A DNA stretch of 64,000 bases, from assembly GCA_040751985.1 (NCBI GenBank), contig JBFMFU010000096.1, positions 1 through 64,000 of the forward strand, read 5' to 3'. The notes under the pieces were generated by a model. It did no database searches, was not told the origin of the DNA, and was given only the letters and a program-made list of their open reading frames with translations. Below, piece by piece: positions 50,125-58,664 of this stretch. The translations under genes were made by a program, and so were the position numbers. Numbering within the stretch: the first letter of the stretch is position 1; each line of letters begins with the position of its first letter. The DNA comes from Desulfoferula sp040751985. GTDB taxonomy: Bacteria > Desulfobacterota > Desulfarculia > Desulfarculales > Desulfarculaceae.

Positions 50125-52799
50125 GCGCTCTTCTCCCGGCGGCCGCCGAACTCCCGCGCCACCAACTCCAACTCCTGCTCCCGGCCCAGCACCTCGCCGT
50201 CCAGACAGGCGGCCTGCAGGCGGTCCAGGATCTTCTTGAACAGGGGGCCGGGGGCGAAGCCCAGGGCCTTGAGGTCCTCGCCGTCCAACTGGGGCCGCAC
50301 CCGAGACAGGCTGGTCAGGTATTGGCTGACCGCCCGCTTGGCCCAGCGCCGGCTGGCCAGGGCCATGATGAACAGCTGGTACTCGGGCGGCAGGGGCCTC
50401 AGCAGGAAATATATCTTGGAAGCGGGCAGTTGCTCCCGTTGCAGCAGGTTCAAGGCTCTGGTGGTCCGGCGGCGCTCGCTGGCCATCTCGGCCCGCTGCT
50501 GGGGCGAAAAGCCTAGCCGCCGGCCCAGGGCATCGCGCTGTTCCTGGGTCAGGGACTCGCTCAGGCCCAGGTAATACACCAGCCAGGGCTGCAGGGGCCG
50601 GTCCAGGAAGGACAGCCGGTGCCAGGCCAGGGCCTCCTCCAGTCCGCGCAACAGCTCCTCGTCCTTGGGCGCCAGCTTCAGGTGCGGGTTGAACACCGTC
50701 AGCAGCTTTAGCTCCTTGAGGCGCAGCAGGCAGGACACGGCCTTTTCTTCGTTGAGCAACTGCTTGAATTCGTTGAGCAGGCGGCGGCTGGACAGACCGC
50801 GGAACACATCGATCTTCACCGCGTTCTTGATCAGGGCCTCGGTGAGCTTGCCGATCTTGAAGCCGAAGCGCTGCTCGAAGCGCACCGCCCGGAACACCCG
50901 GGTGGGGTCCTCCACGAAGGAGAGGTTGTGCAGCACGCGCACCGCCTTCTCCTTGATGTCGCGCAGGCCGTCGAAGAAGTCCACCAGCTCGCCGAAACCC
51001 CGGGCATTGAGCTGCACGGCCAGGGTGTTGATGGTGAAGTCGCGGCGGTACAGGTCCAGCTTGAGGCTGGACAGCTCCACCACCGGCAGGGCCGCCGGCG
51101 AATGGTAGTACTCCAGGCGGGCGGTGGCCACGTCCAGGCTCAGGTCGCCGTCGAAGATCAGCTTGGCGGTGTTGAACTTCTTGTGGCTGCGCACCTTGAC
51201 CTGAGGGTGCTCTTCGCCGTAGCGCCGGGCAAAGGCGATGCCGTCGCCCTCCACCACGATGTCCAAGTCCAGGTTCTCGTGCCTGAGGAACAGGTCGCGC
51301 ACCGAGCCGCCCACCAGATAGGCCTTGTAGTTCAGCTCCTCGGCCACTTGGCCCAGCTCCTGCAGGATGCCCAAAATCCGCCGGGGAAAGCGCTCGTTCA
51401 TCAGGCTCTTGACGTTCTTGCGTTTCAGCGGCCGGTGCGACTCGAATGAGTCGTGCAACCGCTCGGTGACCAGGGGGTTCTCGATGAGGCTGTTTAAGAG
51501 GTCCGTGCGGGTGATGACTCCCAGCAGCTTGCCCTCCTCCATCACCGGCACCAGGCGCTGGCGGCGCTCCACCACCGCCTGCTCCACCTCCATTAGGTTG
51601 GCCCGGGGGTGCAGCACCTCCACCCGGGGGGTCATGTACTCGGCCACGGCCAGCTGGCCCAGGTTGTGGTGCAGGGCCTTTTCCACGGTCTGGCGGGTGA
51701 TGATGCCCCTGATCTCCTGGCCTTGGGTCACCGGCAGCACGTTGACGTTGTAGCGGGTGAGCACCTCGGCCGCCTCGCGCAGGCTGGTCTCGGGCGGCAC
51801 CGTGATCACCGGGCTGGTCATCAGGTCCTGGGCCAGGATGCTGGGGTTGATCTTGGACCGGAGCACGCTGGTCAGGCGCTCGCGGGCCTCCACCAGGGTC
51901 AGGTCCTTGAGGGTGGCGCTGGCCGCGGTGGGGTGGCCGCCGCCGCCCATGGCCGCGGCGATGGCCCCGGCGTCCACCTCGGGCAGGCGGGAACGGGCCA
52001 CCAGGTACACCCGGCCCTCCATGCGGGCCAGGGCGAACAGGGCGTCCAGGTTCTCCATGTCCATGAACTTGTGCACCAACACCGCGAACTCGGGCACGTA
52101 GCTTTCCCGGCTCACCTGGCTGACCACCACCTGGGCCCCGCTGATGTTGAGCGTCTCGGCCCCGTTGATCAGCTCGTTGAGGAGGGACACCTCCTCGCTG
52201 GTCAGCTCGCGGGTGATCATGGAGGATACCATGTCCAGCATGGCCCCCTGGCTGAGCAGCCAGGCCGCGGCCTCCAGGTCGGCCGGGGTGGTGGAGACGA
52301 AGCTGAAGCTGCCGGTGTCCTCGTAGATGCCCAGGGCCAGGATGGTGGCCTCGTCCTCGCTCAGGCTTATGCCCCGCTCGCGCAGCAGCCGGCTCATGAT
52401 GGTCACCGTGGCCCCCACCGGCTCCACGATCTGGAAGGCGGCCTTCACGTCGCTGTCCGTGTCCGGGTGGTGGTCGTAGGCGTGCACCTCCACCTCCGGG
52501 TCCTCGGCCAGCTCGGCCAGGGCGCCGATGCGGTCCTTCTGGCGGGTGTCCACCAGGATGAGCTGGCGCACCCGCTCGAAGGGCACCTGCTTGATCTTGG
52601 CGAAGTTGTACAGGAAGCACACCGACTGCACGAAGAAGTTGCGCAGGTTGCGCTCCTGGGACCCCGGCAGCACTAAGAGGGCCTCGGGGTAGAGCTTGGC
52701 CGCGGCCAGCATGGAGGCCAGGGCGTCGAAGTCCGCGTTGATGTGGGTGGTGATCACCTCCAGGTCGCGGACCGGCTTTTTGGCTCTGGGCGGGTTCAC
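50121..52799 (-). CDS. DHH-DHHA1-CBS-tRNA nucleotidyltransferase multidomain protein
   Basis: 892 residues in four parts. A DHH phosphoesterase has THINADFDALAS (18-29), DTRQKD, DHH (109-111) and the DHHA1 motif GGGGHP (285-290). Two CBS domains follow (about 322-440). The class-II CCA-type nucleotidyltransferase head has GGSVRD (497-502) and the DLD metal motif (511-513), with RRDFTINTLA. A C-terminal neck/body helical region completes it. Such fusions are usually annotated as CBS/PAP or A-adding tRNA enzymes and occur in lineages with split CC- and A-adding activity. The DHH half may act as an oligonucleotide or 3' nuclease. GTG at 52799 starts 5 nt after xerD. Confidence 0.9.
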   Translation of the reverse strand: MNPPRAKKPVRDLEVITTHINADFDALASMLAAAKLYPEALLVLPGSQERNLRNFFVQSVCFLYNFAKIKQVPFERVRQLILVDTRQKDRIGALAELAEDPEVEVHAYDHHPDTDSDVKAAFQIVEPVGATVTIMSRLLRERGISLSEDEATILALGIYEDTGSFSFVSTTPADLEAAAWLLSQGAMLDMVSSMITRELTSEEVSLLNELINGAETLNISGAQVVVSQVSRESYVPEFAVLVHKFMDMENLDALFALARMEGRVYLVARSRLPEVDAGAIAAAMGGGGHPTAASATLKDLTLVEARERLTSVLRSKINPSILAQDLMTSPVITVPPETSLREAAEVLTRYNVNVLPVTQGQEIRGIITRQTVEKALHHNLGQLAVAEYMTPRVEVLHPRANLMEVEQAVVERRQRLVPVMEEGKLLGVITRTDLLNSLIENPLVTERLHDSFESHRPLKRKNVKSLMNERFPRRILGILQELGQVAEELNYKAYLVGGSVRDLFLRHENLDLDIVVEGDGIAFARRYGEEHPQVKVRSHKKFNTAKLIFDGDLSLDVATARLEYYHSPAALPVVELSSLKLDLYRRDFTINTLAVQLNARGFGELVDFFDGLRDIKEKAVRVLHNLSFVEDPTRVFRAVRFEQRFGFKIGKLTEALIKNAVKIDVFRGLSSRRLLNEFKQLLNEEKAVSCLLRLKELKLLTVFNPHLKLAPKDEELLRGLEEALAWHRLSFLDRPLQPWLVYYLGLSESLTQEQRDALGRRLGFSPQQRAEMASERRRTTRALNLLQREQLPASKIYFLLRPLPPEYQLFIMALASRRWAKRAVSQYLTSLSRVRPQLDGEDLKALGFAPGPLFKKILDRLQAACLDGEVLGREQELELVAREFGGRREKSA

Positions 52800-52804
52800 G
52801 GCGG

Positions 52805-53719
52805 CTAGCCCCGGGGGTGGAAGCGGCGGTGTATCTCCACCAGCCGCTGCCGGGTGACGTGGGTGTAGACCTGGGTGGTGCCGATGTCGCTGTGGCCCAG
52901 CATCATCTGCACGCTGCGCAGGTCCGCCCCGCCCTCCAGCAGGTGGGTGGCGAAGGTGTGGCGCAGGGTGTGCGGGGTCACCGGCCCGCTGACCCCGGCG
53001 GCGGTCAGATGCTTGCGGATGATCTTCCACAGCCCCATGCGGCTCAAGGGGTCGCCGCGGCGATTCAAAAACACCTCCTCGCGGCCGCGCCCCTTGAGCA
53101 GCCGTTGCCGGGGCCCCTCCAGATACTCCTGCAAGGCACTAAGAGCCTTGTCGTTGAGCGGCACCAGGCGCTCCTTGTCGCCCTTGCCCCGCACCAACAG
53201 GCAGCCCACCTGGAACTGCACCTGGCCCACGCCCAGGCCGGTCACCTCGCTGACCCTGAGCCCGGAGCCGTACATAACCTCCAGGATGGCCCGGTCCCTG
53301 CTGCCCAGGTCGGTCTGGGGGTCAGGCGCGGCCAGCAGGCGGTCCATCTCCGCCCGGCTCAGGAAGTAGGGCAGGCCGCCGGAGCGGTGCGGGCCCACCA
53401 GCCCGGCCAGGGGGTCACGGCCCAGCCCGCCCCGGCGCAGCAGATAGCCCACCAGGCCCCGGGCCGAGGACAGGCGCCGGGCCCGGCTGGCCGGGGCCAG
53501 GCCCCGCTGGCTGGCCTGGGCCAGGTAGCCCACCATGTGCAGGCCCTCCATCTGGTCCCAGCGCTCCACGCCCTGGCCGGCCAGGTAGTCGCTCAGCTCA
53601 GCCAGGTCTTCGGCATAGGCCTGCACCGTGTTGCGCGACAGCCCCCGCTCGGCGGCCAAGTGGTTCAGGTACTGGTCCACCGCCTGGTGCAGGGAGCCGC
53701 TGTCCTTGGTTGCGCTCAT
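52805..53719 (-). CDS. xerD: Tyrosine recombinase XerC/XerD
   Basis: 304 residues, typical Xer length. N-terminal SAM-like core-binding domain (10-100), catalytic domain with Arg155 (GSGLRVSEV), Lys179 region (RGKGDKERLVPL), His250-xx-Arg253 (HTLRHTF), His276 (LGHSDIGTTQVY) and nucleophile Tyr285. It resolves chromosome dimers with a partner at dif. XerC versus XerD cannot be decided here. It lies 15 nt after pepP and 5 nt before the nucleotidyltransferase fusion, within a chromosome-maintenance operon that also holds scpA-scpB. Confidence 0.93.
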   Translation of the reverse strand: MSATKDSGSLHQAVDQYLNHLAAERGLSRNTVQAYAEDLAELSDYLAGQGVERWDQMEGLHMVGYLAQASQRGLAPASRARRLSSARGLVGYLLRRGGLGRDPLAGLVGPHRSGGLPYFLSRAEMDRLLAAPDPQTDLGSRDRAILEVMYGSGLRVSEVTGLGVGQVQFQVGCLLVRGKGDKERLVPLNDKALSALQEYLEGPRQRLLKGRGREEVFLNRRGDPLSRMGLWKIIRKHLTAAGVSGPVTPHTLRHTFATHLLEGGADLRSVQMMLGHSDIGTTQVYTHVTRQRLVEIHRRFHPRG

Positions 53720-53734
53720 GCCCCGCGCCCAGCC

Positions 53735-54835
53735 TCAGGCCAGGTCATAGAACCAGTCCAGGGTGCCTAGGCGGGTGCAGCCCATGTCCTCCAGTAGCAC
53801 CATGTCCTCCAGGCGCACTCCGCCCCAGCCGGGCAGATAGATGCCGGGCTCGATGGTGAAGACCATGCCCGGCCGCAGCAGGTCCTGGGCGTTGGGCCCC
53901 ACCCGCGGGTCCTCGTGGGTGGCCAGGCCCACGCCGTGGCCCAGGGAGTGGCCGAAGCGCTCGCCGAAGCCGCCCTGGCTGATCACCTGGCGAGCGAGGG
54001 CGTCGGCCTGGCCGCCGGTCATGCCCGGACGTATGTCCTCGTAGGCCTTGAGCTGGGCCCGGCGGGTGAGGGCGTAGACCTGGCGGAACTGCTCGTCGGC
54101 CGCCTCCAGGCCGCCGGCCACCACGGTGCGCGATATGTCCGAGCAGTAGCCCTCCACCTTGGCCCCCACGTCGAAGATCACCGGGTCGCCGGCCTGGATG
54201 ACCCGCGGCCCGGACTCGGCGTGCGGCTCGGCCGCGTTGGGCCCGCTGGCCACCACCGGCGGGAAGGCCACGCCCTCGGCCCCGTGGTCCTCCAGGGCCC
54301 GCACGATGCTGCGGGCCACCTCCAACTCGCTTTTGTCCACGATCTCCCCGGCCAACACATTGGCCAGCACCTGCTCCATAAGGGCCAGGCTCTTCTTTAA
54401 GGCGCTGATCTCGGTGGCACTTTTCAGGACGCGCAGCCGGGAGCCCAGGCCCTCGGTGGCCTTTAGCTCCACCCCCGCCAGCTCCTTGCTCAGGCGCTGC
54501 TGCCAGGCCAGCAGCATGGCCTCGGCCTCCAGGCCCAGGCGCTTGAGGCCCAGGCGCTTGGCCTGGCCGGCCACCTCGCTGATCAGGCCCTGCTTGTAGA
54601 TCACGGTCTTAAACAGCGGCGCCTGGGCCTGGGCTGTGAGCTGGTAGCGGAAGTCCGTCAGGAGTAAGGCCGCGTTATGGCTGATCAACAGCGCGCCGGA
54701 GCTCTCTCCCCACTGGCCGTCGTCCGGGGTGTAGCCCGACAGATAGCGGCGGTTGGCCGGCAGAGTGACCAGCAGGCCGTCCAGCTTCTCGTGCTTGAGA
54801 AGGGCTCTCAGTTTGGCCAGGCGCGCTTTGATCAT
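53735..54835 (-). CDS. pepP: M24 family Xaa-Pro peptidase
   Basis: 366 residues. It has a creatinase/prolidase N-terminal domain (about 1-130) and a pita-bread metal domain (about 135-366) with ligands visible in FDVGAKVEGYCSDISRT (two Asp), GHSLGHGVGL (His), TIEPGIY (Glu) and RLEDMVLL (Glu). It removes N-terminal residues before proline or acts on X-Pro dipeptides. The ATG at 54835 (MIKARL) is preferred over a TTG at 54859. First gene of the eight-gene operon ending at tRNA-Val. Confidence 0.92.
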   Translation of the reverse strand: MIKARLAKLRALLKHEKLDGLLVTLPANRRYLSGYTPDDGQWGESSGALLISHNAALLLTDFRYQLTAQAQAPLFKTVIYKQGLISEVAGQAKRLGLKRLGLEAEAMLLAWQQRLSKELAGVELKATEGLGSRLRVLKSATEISALKKSLALMEQVLANVLAGEIVDKSELEVARSIVRALEDHGAEGVAFPPVVASGPNAAEPHAESGPRVIQAGDPVIFDVGAKVEGYCSDISRTVVAGGLEAADEQFRQVYALTRRAQLKAYEDIRPGMTGGQADALARQVISQGGFGERFGHSLGHGVGLATHEDPRVGPNAQDLLRPGMVFTIEPGIYLPGWGGVRLEDMVLLEDMGCTRLGTLDWFYDLA

Positions 54836-55012
54836 GGGTCCGTCCCGTGGATCGCTCAAAGAGCATTTCTACAGCCTTGGTAAGATTTTATAGCATCGGG
54901 TCTGGCCCCTGGCAAGGCCGCGGCCCTCCGCAGGCCCAGGGCCCGGCGGCCGCGCTTGCCAGGCGCGCGGCCCCTGGGGTATTAAATAGAGGCCCTGGGG
55001 AGGGGCCTGGCC

Positions 55013-56410
55013 TTGGATGCAACCCAGCGCGTGATCATCGCCGCGGCCGCGGACCTGGCCGCCCGCCTGACCAGCGCGGCCGCGCGCCAGGCGCCGGGCG
55101 TGGCCGAGACCGCCCAGACCCTCGCCCCGCAGGCAGTGCCGGCCGAGGAGCGCCGCCTGTTGGAGCAGTTGGCCCGGCAGGTGGTGGAGGCGGTGCTGGG
55201 CCTGGCCAACAAGGGCCTGGGCCTGGCCCAGGTGCAGGAGGCCGTGCAGCGGGCGGCCCAGAAGGCGGTGATGTCCCGGCCCGAACTGCCGCGCGCCCTG
55301 GCCGCGCGCCTGACCGGCGAGGTGCCGCGCCTGCTGAACCTGGAGTACTTGGTGGAACTGGCCGGCCGGGGCCTGGAGCTGCCACCCGCAGCGGCCGCGG
55401 CCGAGCCCGAGCTGGTGGCGGGCACCTCGGCCGCCTTTGCCCAGGTGCTCAAGGACCTGGAGCAGGTGGCGGCCACGGACTTCCCGGTGCTCTTGCTGGG
55501 CGAGACCGGCACCGGCAAGGAGCTGCTGGCCCGGCGGCTGCACCGCCTCTCGCCGCGGCGCAGCGGCCCCCTGGTGGCGGTGAACTGCGCGGCCCTGCCC
55601 GAGAGCCTCTTAGAGAGCGAGCTGTTCGGCCACGAGAAGGGGGCCTTCACCGGCGCCAGCCAGGCCCAGCCCGGCCACGTGCGCGCCGCGGCCGGCGGCA
55701 CCCTGTTCCTGGACGAGATCGGCGAGGCCGGGCCGCAGGTGCAGGTGCGCCTCTTACGGGTGCTGGAGCAGCGGGCAGTGACGCCGGTGGGCGGCAGCCG
55801 GGAGATACCGGTGGACTTCCGCTTGGTGGCGGCCAGCCACCGCGACCTGGCCCAGGCCGCGGCCGAGGGCAGCTTCAGCCCGGCCCTGCTCTACCGGCTG
55901 CGGGTGGTGCCCATCCATCTGCCGCCCCTGCGCGAAAGGCGCGCGGACATCGCGCCCCTGCTGGAGTATTTTCTGACCCAGGCCTGCCTGCTGGCCAAGA
56001 AGACGCGCCGCCTGGCGCCCCAGACCCGGCAGGCGCTGCTGGCCTATGACTGGCCGGGCAACGTGCGCGAGCTGAGCCACGTGATCCAGCGCCTGGTGGT
56101 GCTGGCCCCGGATTACGAGATCGGGCCCCAGGCCCTGCCGCCGGAGATAACCGGCGGCGGAAGCGCAGGCCAGGAGCGCCTGGTGCGGGCCCTGACCTGC
56201 CTGGAGGGGGTGCCGGCCAGGCGGGTGGGGGCCCTGGCCGCCCTGCTGGCCGGCCGCCAGGGCCAGGAGCTGGCCAACCAGGACCTGCGCCAGGCCCTGG
56301 ACTGCTCGGACACCACGGCCAAGAACCTGCTGCGCGCCCTGGCCGCGGCCGGCCTGTTGCAGGCCACCGGCAGCCGGGGCGGCCGGCGCTACCGGGTGGC
56401 TGCGCCCTGA
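55013..56410 (+). CDS. Sigma-54-dependent activator with unrecognised N-terminus and winged-helix C-terminus
   Basis: 465 residues. An N-terminal Ala/Leu-rich helical region (1-135) resembles no known PAS, GAF or receiver domain. The AAA+ domain has Walker A GETGTGKE (163-170), the sigma-54-contact loop GAFTGA (210-215), Walker B LFLDEIGE (231-238) and the WPGNVREL C-subdomain. The usual Fis-type helix-turn-helix is absent; residues 405-465 (NQDLRQALDCSDTTAKNLLRAL ... GGRRYRV) look like a winged helix. A TTG start at 55013 has GGGAGGGG upstream. No obvious -24/-12 target was found nearby. Confidence 0.83.
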   Translation: MDATQRVIIAAAADLAARLTSAAARQAPGVAETAQTLAPQAVPAEERRLLEQLARQVVEAVLGLANKGLGLAQVQEAVQRAAQKAVMSRPELPRALAARLTGEVPRLLNLEYLVELAGRGLELPPAAAAAEPELVAGTSAAFAQVLKDLEQVAATDFPVLLLGETGTGKELLARRLHRLSPRRSGPLVAVNCAALPESLLESELFGHEKGAFTGASQAQPGHVRAAAGGTLFLDEIGEAGPQVQVRLLRVLEQRAVTPVGGSREIPVDFRLVAASHRDLAQAAAEGSFSPALLYRLRVVPIHLPPLRERRADIAPLLEYFLTQACLLAKKTRRLAPQTRQALLAYDWPGNVRELSHVIQRLVVLAPDYEIGPQALPPEITGGGSAGQERLVRALTCLEGVPARRVGALAALLAGRQGQELANQDLRQALDCSDTTAKNLLRALAAAGLLQATGSRGGRRYRVAAP

Positions 56411-56442
56411 GCCGCGGCCCGGCCAAAAGCAAGGAGAGAAGC

Positions 56443-57252
56443 ATGGCGCTCAAGGGAACCATCGGCCTGGCCGGCGGCGGCAACATGGGCTCGGCCCTGC
56501 TCAAGGGAATGCTGGCCGCCGGGCTGGTCCAGCCGGGCCAGGTGGTGGTGGCCGAGAAGATCGCCGACAAGGCCGCGGTCCTGGCTGGGGAGCTGGGCGT
56601 GGCCACGGTCAGCGCCCCGGCCCAGTTCAAGGACCTGTCCCTGCTCATCCTGGCGGTGAAGCCCGGCGACGTGGCCCAGGCCGCCCAGGACGCGGCCCCG
56701 GCCCTGGGCCCGGACAGCCTGGTCATCACCCTGGCCGCCGGCATCCGCCTGGCCAGCGTGGCCGCGGTCCTGCCTGCGGGCCAGCCCCTGGTGCGGGCCA
56801 TGCCCAACACCCCGGCCCTGATCCGCCGCGGCGTCACCGCCATCTGCGGCGTCCCCGGCCTGGCGGAGCGGCACCTGGAGACCGCCCGCCAGGTGTTCGG
56901 GGCCGTGGGCCGGGTGGTGCAGGTGGAAGAGGGGCTGATGAACGCGGTCACCGCCCTGTCCGGCTCGGGCCCGGCCTACGTCTTCGCCTTCATGGAGGCC
57001 CTGGCCGAGGCCGGCGTGGCCCAGGGCCTGCGCCCGGAGGTGTCCCTGGAGCTGACCGCCCAGACCGTGGCCGGCGCGGCCCTGCTGCTCATCGAGCGCG
57101 GCGAAGAGCCCGGCCGCCTGCGCGAGCAGGTGACCTCGCCCGGCGGCACCACCGTGGCTGGGCTGAGCGAGCTGACTAAGGGCGACTTCCGCGGCACCAT
57201 CATCAAGGCCGTGGCCGCGGCCACCCGCCGGGGCCAGGAATTAGGCGGCTAG
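56443..57252 (+). CDS. proC: Pyrroline-5-carboxylate reductase
   Basis: 269 residues. Rossmann motif GGGNMGSALL at the N-terminus, GSGPAYVFAFMEALAEAG near residue 175, and the TSPGGTTVAGL signature near 230. It makes L-proline from P5C with NAD(P)H. The start has AAGGAGAG upstream. Sits 32 bp after the activator gene. Glutamate made by the 5-oxoprolinase genes in this window feeds the same proline route, but no operon link exists. Confidence 0.95.
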   Translation: MALKGTIGLAGGGNMGSALLKGMLAAGLVQPGQVVVAEKIADKAAVLAGELGVATVSAPAQFKDLSLLILAVKPGDVAQAAQDAAPALGPDSLVITLAAGIRLASVAAVLPAGQPLVRAMPNTPALIRRGVTAICGVPGLAERHLETARQVFGAVGRVVQVEEGLMNAVTALSGSGPAYVFAFMEALAEAGVAQGLRPEVSLELTAQTVAGAALLLIERGEEPGRLREQVTSPGGTTVAGLSELTKGDFRGTIIKAVAAATRRGQELGG

Positions 57253-57303
57253 CCCGTTAGGCCCGCAAACCACCAGCGGCCCGCGGGGCCTGGAGGCAGA
57301 GCA

Positions 57304-58593
57304 GTGAGCGACATCAAGGCGCAGTATCGCACGGTGATGGACGACCATTTTCCGGCCGAGGTGACCCTCGCCGTCGGCGACACCGTGCTCCGCTACCGAA
57401 AGCGCACCTGGAAGCTGCCCGACGAGGCGGGCCAGCTCATCGAAAAGGGCCTGCGCTACGGCGAGAACCCAGGCCAGGAGGCGGCCCTGTACGAGCTGGT
57501 GGACGGCAGCCTCAGCGTGGGCCAGGTGCGGCTCATCGAACCCGGCCGGGGCCTGGTCAGCGCCCTGGACGAGGGCCAGATGCTGCAGGCGGGCAAGCAC
57601 CCGGGCAAGACCAACCTCACCGATGTGGACAACGCCCTGCACATCCTGCGCTACCTCACCGAGCAGCCGGCCTGCGCCATCATGAAGCACAACAACCCCT
57701 CGGGCGTGGCCAAGGCCGGGAGCATCTCCGAGGCCTACCAGCGGGCCTTCTTGGCCGACCTGATCGCGGCCTTCGGCGGGGCGGCGGTGCTCAATCGCCC
57801 CCTGGACCGCACCACCGCCGAGATGATGCAGGAGCTGTACCTGGAGGTGGTGGCGGCGCCGGAATACGAAGAGGGCGCCCTGGACTTACTTAAAAAGGCC
57901 AAGAACCTGCGCATCCTGCAGATACCGCGCATCGCCGAGCTGGCCAGCTACCGCGACCAGCGCTTCCTGGACATCAAGAACCTCCTGGATGGCGGCATGG
58001 TGCTGCAGACCTCCAGCTACAACCGCATCAAGGGCCCCGGCGACCTGCTGCCCGCCCGCTCTGAGTACAAAGGCCAGGTCTACGAGCCCCTGCGCCAGCC
58101 CACGCCGGCCGAGTTGGAGGACGTGGTCTTCGGCTGGGCCGTGGAGCAGGGGGTGAGCAGCAACAGCGTCATCTACGTCAAGGACGGCTGCACCGTGGGC
58201 ATCGGCACCGGCGAGCAGGACCGGGTGGGCGTGGCCCGCATCGCGGTGGACAAGGCCTACACCAAGTACGCCAACAAGCTCTGCTGGCTGACCCATGGCC
58301 TTAAGTACGACGAGCTGGCCCTGCAGACCTCCCGCGGCCAGGCCGACCCGGCCTTGATCCAGGCCATCGACCGCCAGACCCAGCAGGACCGCGGCGGCCT
58401 GCCCGGCTCGGTGATGATCTCCGACGCCTTCTTCCCCTTCCGGGACGGGGTGGACGTGGGCATCGCCCAGGGCGTGAGCTGCATCGCCCACCCCGGCGGC
58501 AGCCTGCGCGACTGGGAGTCCATCGAGGCCTGCAACCAGGCCGACCCCCCGGTGGCCTTGGTCTTCACCGGCCAGCGCGCCTTCAAGCACTAG
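57304..58593 (+). CDS. Stand-alone AICAR transformylase (PurH C-terminal activity)
   Basis: 429 residues, corresponding to the formyltransferase half of PurH. LRYGENPGQEAAL, MKHNNPSGVA (catalytic Lys-His pair) and SDAFFPFRDGVD are present. The N-terminal IMP cyclohydrolase (MGS-like) domain is missing, so the last purine step must be provided by another gene. Such split enzymes are known in several anaerobic bacteria. GTG start at 57304, 51 bp after proC. Confidence 0.9.
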   Translation: MSDIKAQYRTVMDDHFPAEVTLAVGDTVLRYRKRTWKLPDEAGQLIEKGLRYGENPGQEAALYELVDGSLSVGQVRLIEPGRGLVSALDEGQMLQAGKHPGKTNLTDVDNALHILRYLTEQPACAIMKHNNPSGVAKAGSISEAYQRAFLADLIAAFGGAAVLNRPLDRTTAEMMQELYLEVVAAPEYEEGALDLLKKAKNLRILQIPRIAELASYRDQRFLDIKNLLDGGMVLQTSSYNRIKGPGDLLPARSEYKGQVYEPLRQPTPAELEDVVFGWAVEQGVSSNSVIYVKDGCTVGIGTGEQDRVGVARIAVDKAYTKYANKLCWLTHGLKYDELALQTSRGQADPALIQAIDRQTQQDRGGLPGSVMISDAFFPFRDGVDVGIAQGVSCIAHPGGSLRDWESIEACNQADPPVALVFTGQRAFKH

Positions 58594-58610
58594 CTGAATC
58601 TGGTTGACGC

Positions 58611-58648
58611 AAAAAAACAAGCTCCGGCCTGCCCATGGGCCGGAGCTT
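58611..58648 (-). terminator. Intrinsic terminator of the phosphofructokinase gene
   Basis: On the minus strand AAGCTCCGGCC (58648-58638) pairs with GGCCGGAGCTT (58629-58619) across an 8-nt loop and is followed by GTTTTTTT (58618-58611). It lies 16 bp after the pfk stop and 17 bp past the convergent AICAR transformylase stop. Confidence 0.9.
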
Positions 58649-58664
58649 GAATTGTGCGCCCGGT

